Assembly (NCBI GenBank): GCA_937916405.1
Contig: CALFUF010000111.1
Span: forward strand, 1 to 39,258
Direction: 5' to 3'
DNA: 39,258 nucleotides
Source of the DNA: an uncultured Prevotella sp.
GTDB taxonomy: Bacteria > Bacteroidota > Bacteroidia > Bacteroidales > Bacteroidaceae
This document shows positions 39,193-39,258 of this stretch, in pieces. The translations under genes were made by a program, and so were the position numbers. The notes under the pieces were generated by a model. It worked only from the letters and a program-made list of their open reading frames with translations. It did not search any database and was not told the origin of the DNA. Numbering within the stretch: position 1 is the first letter of the stretch; the number at the start of each line of letters is the position of its first letter.

Positions 39193-39258
39193 TCACTTTT
39201 TCGCTTCTATATAACTAAATCTTAACGCATTGATAATCAGAAGCAAGCGCATGCGGCA
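39193..39258 (-). CDS. Partial gene, C-terminus only
   Basis: On the minus strand the window edge enters a reading frame of 21 codons (RLLLIINALRFSYIEAKK at its end) that stops with TGA at 39195-39193. The stop overlaps a GTG codon of the mltG frame, as in an operon. The fragment is too short to name. Confidence 0.45.
   Translation of the reverse strand, partial: CRMRLLLIINALRFSYIEAKK

Overview
The window looks like a chromosomal piece of a Prevotella-type Bacteroidales. Promoters fit the Bacteroidetes pattern (TTG, 19-22 bp, TAnnTTTG), Shine-Dalgarno sites are weak, and the xylose isomerase closely resembles rumen Prevotella enzymes as I remember them. That genus call rests on protein recognition without a database search.

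Layout. (1) 1-3320: a HipA-family kinase gene lacking an intact 5' end, a lone DUF4325/STAS-like gene, and a complete hipBA pair with a clear promoter. (2) 3483-16765: an AT-rich, rearranged surface-polysaccharide region with one GT4, two GT2 and one DUF6625 glycosyltransferase, three acyltransferase-3 membrane proteins, an SGNH hydrolase, a Wzx-like flippase and three AAA+ ATPases. Two remnants of glycosyltransferase genes (6573-6663 and 11381-11460) bound a block that seems to have replaced older genes. (3) 17102-26800: an exopolysaccharide operon on the minus strand. In transcription order it encodes a stand-alone receiver protein, an initiating sugar transferase fused to a receiver-like domain, a TolC-like outer membrane protein, a Wzc/GumC-like protein, a Wzy-like polymerase and three GT2 enzymes. 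(4) 26991-29828: xylB-xylA on the plus strand, closed by a terminator. (5) 29886-34095: manC, fcl, ptb and buk as one minus-strand operon with ATGA overlaps, joining GDP-sugar genes to acyl-phosphate genes. (6) 34156-37921: glnS, a TPR gene and a dedA-type gene in one overlapping operon. (7) 38040-39258: a candidate small RNA, mltG, and the end of another gene.

How the genes fit together. The sugar transferase loads the first sugar on undecaprenyl phosphate, the GT2/GT4 enzymes extend the unit, and the acyltransferases and SGNH protein probably decorate it. The flippase and polymerase move and join units, and the Wzc-like and TolC-like proteins control length and export. ManC and Fcl would supply GDP-mannose and GDP-fucose; the dehydratase between them is not in the window.

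The most unusual signals are: the replaced block with gene-end remnants; four exact 23-bp iterons just upstream of the promoter of a DUF4143 ATPase; a family of 7-bp-period repeats, three of them inside glycan-gene reading frames; a shared palindrome over the -7 boxes of two paralogous ATPase genes; and an A6 tract where one acyltransferase frame is broken.
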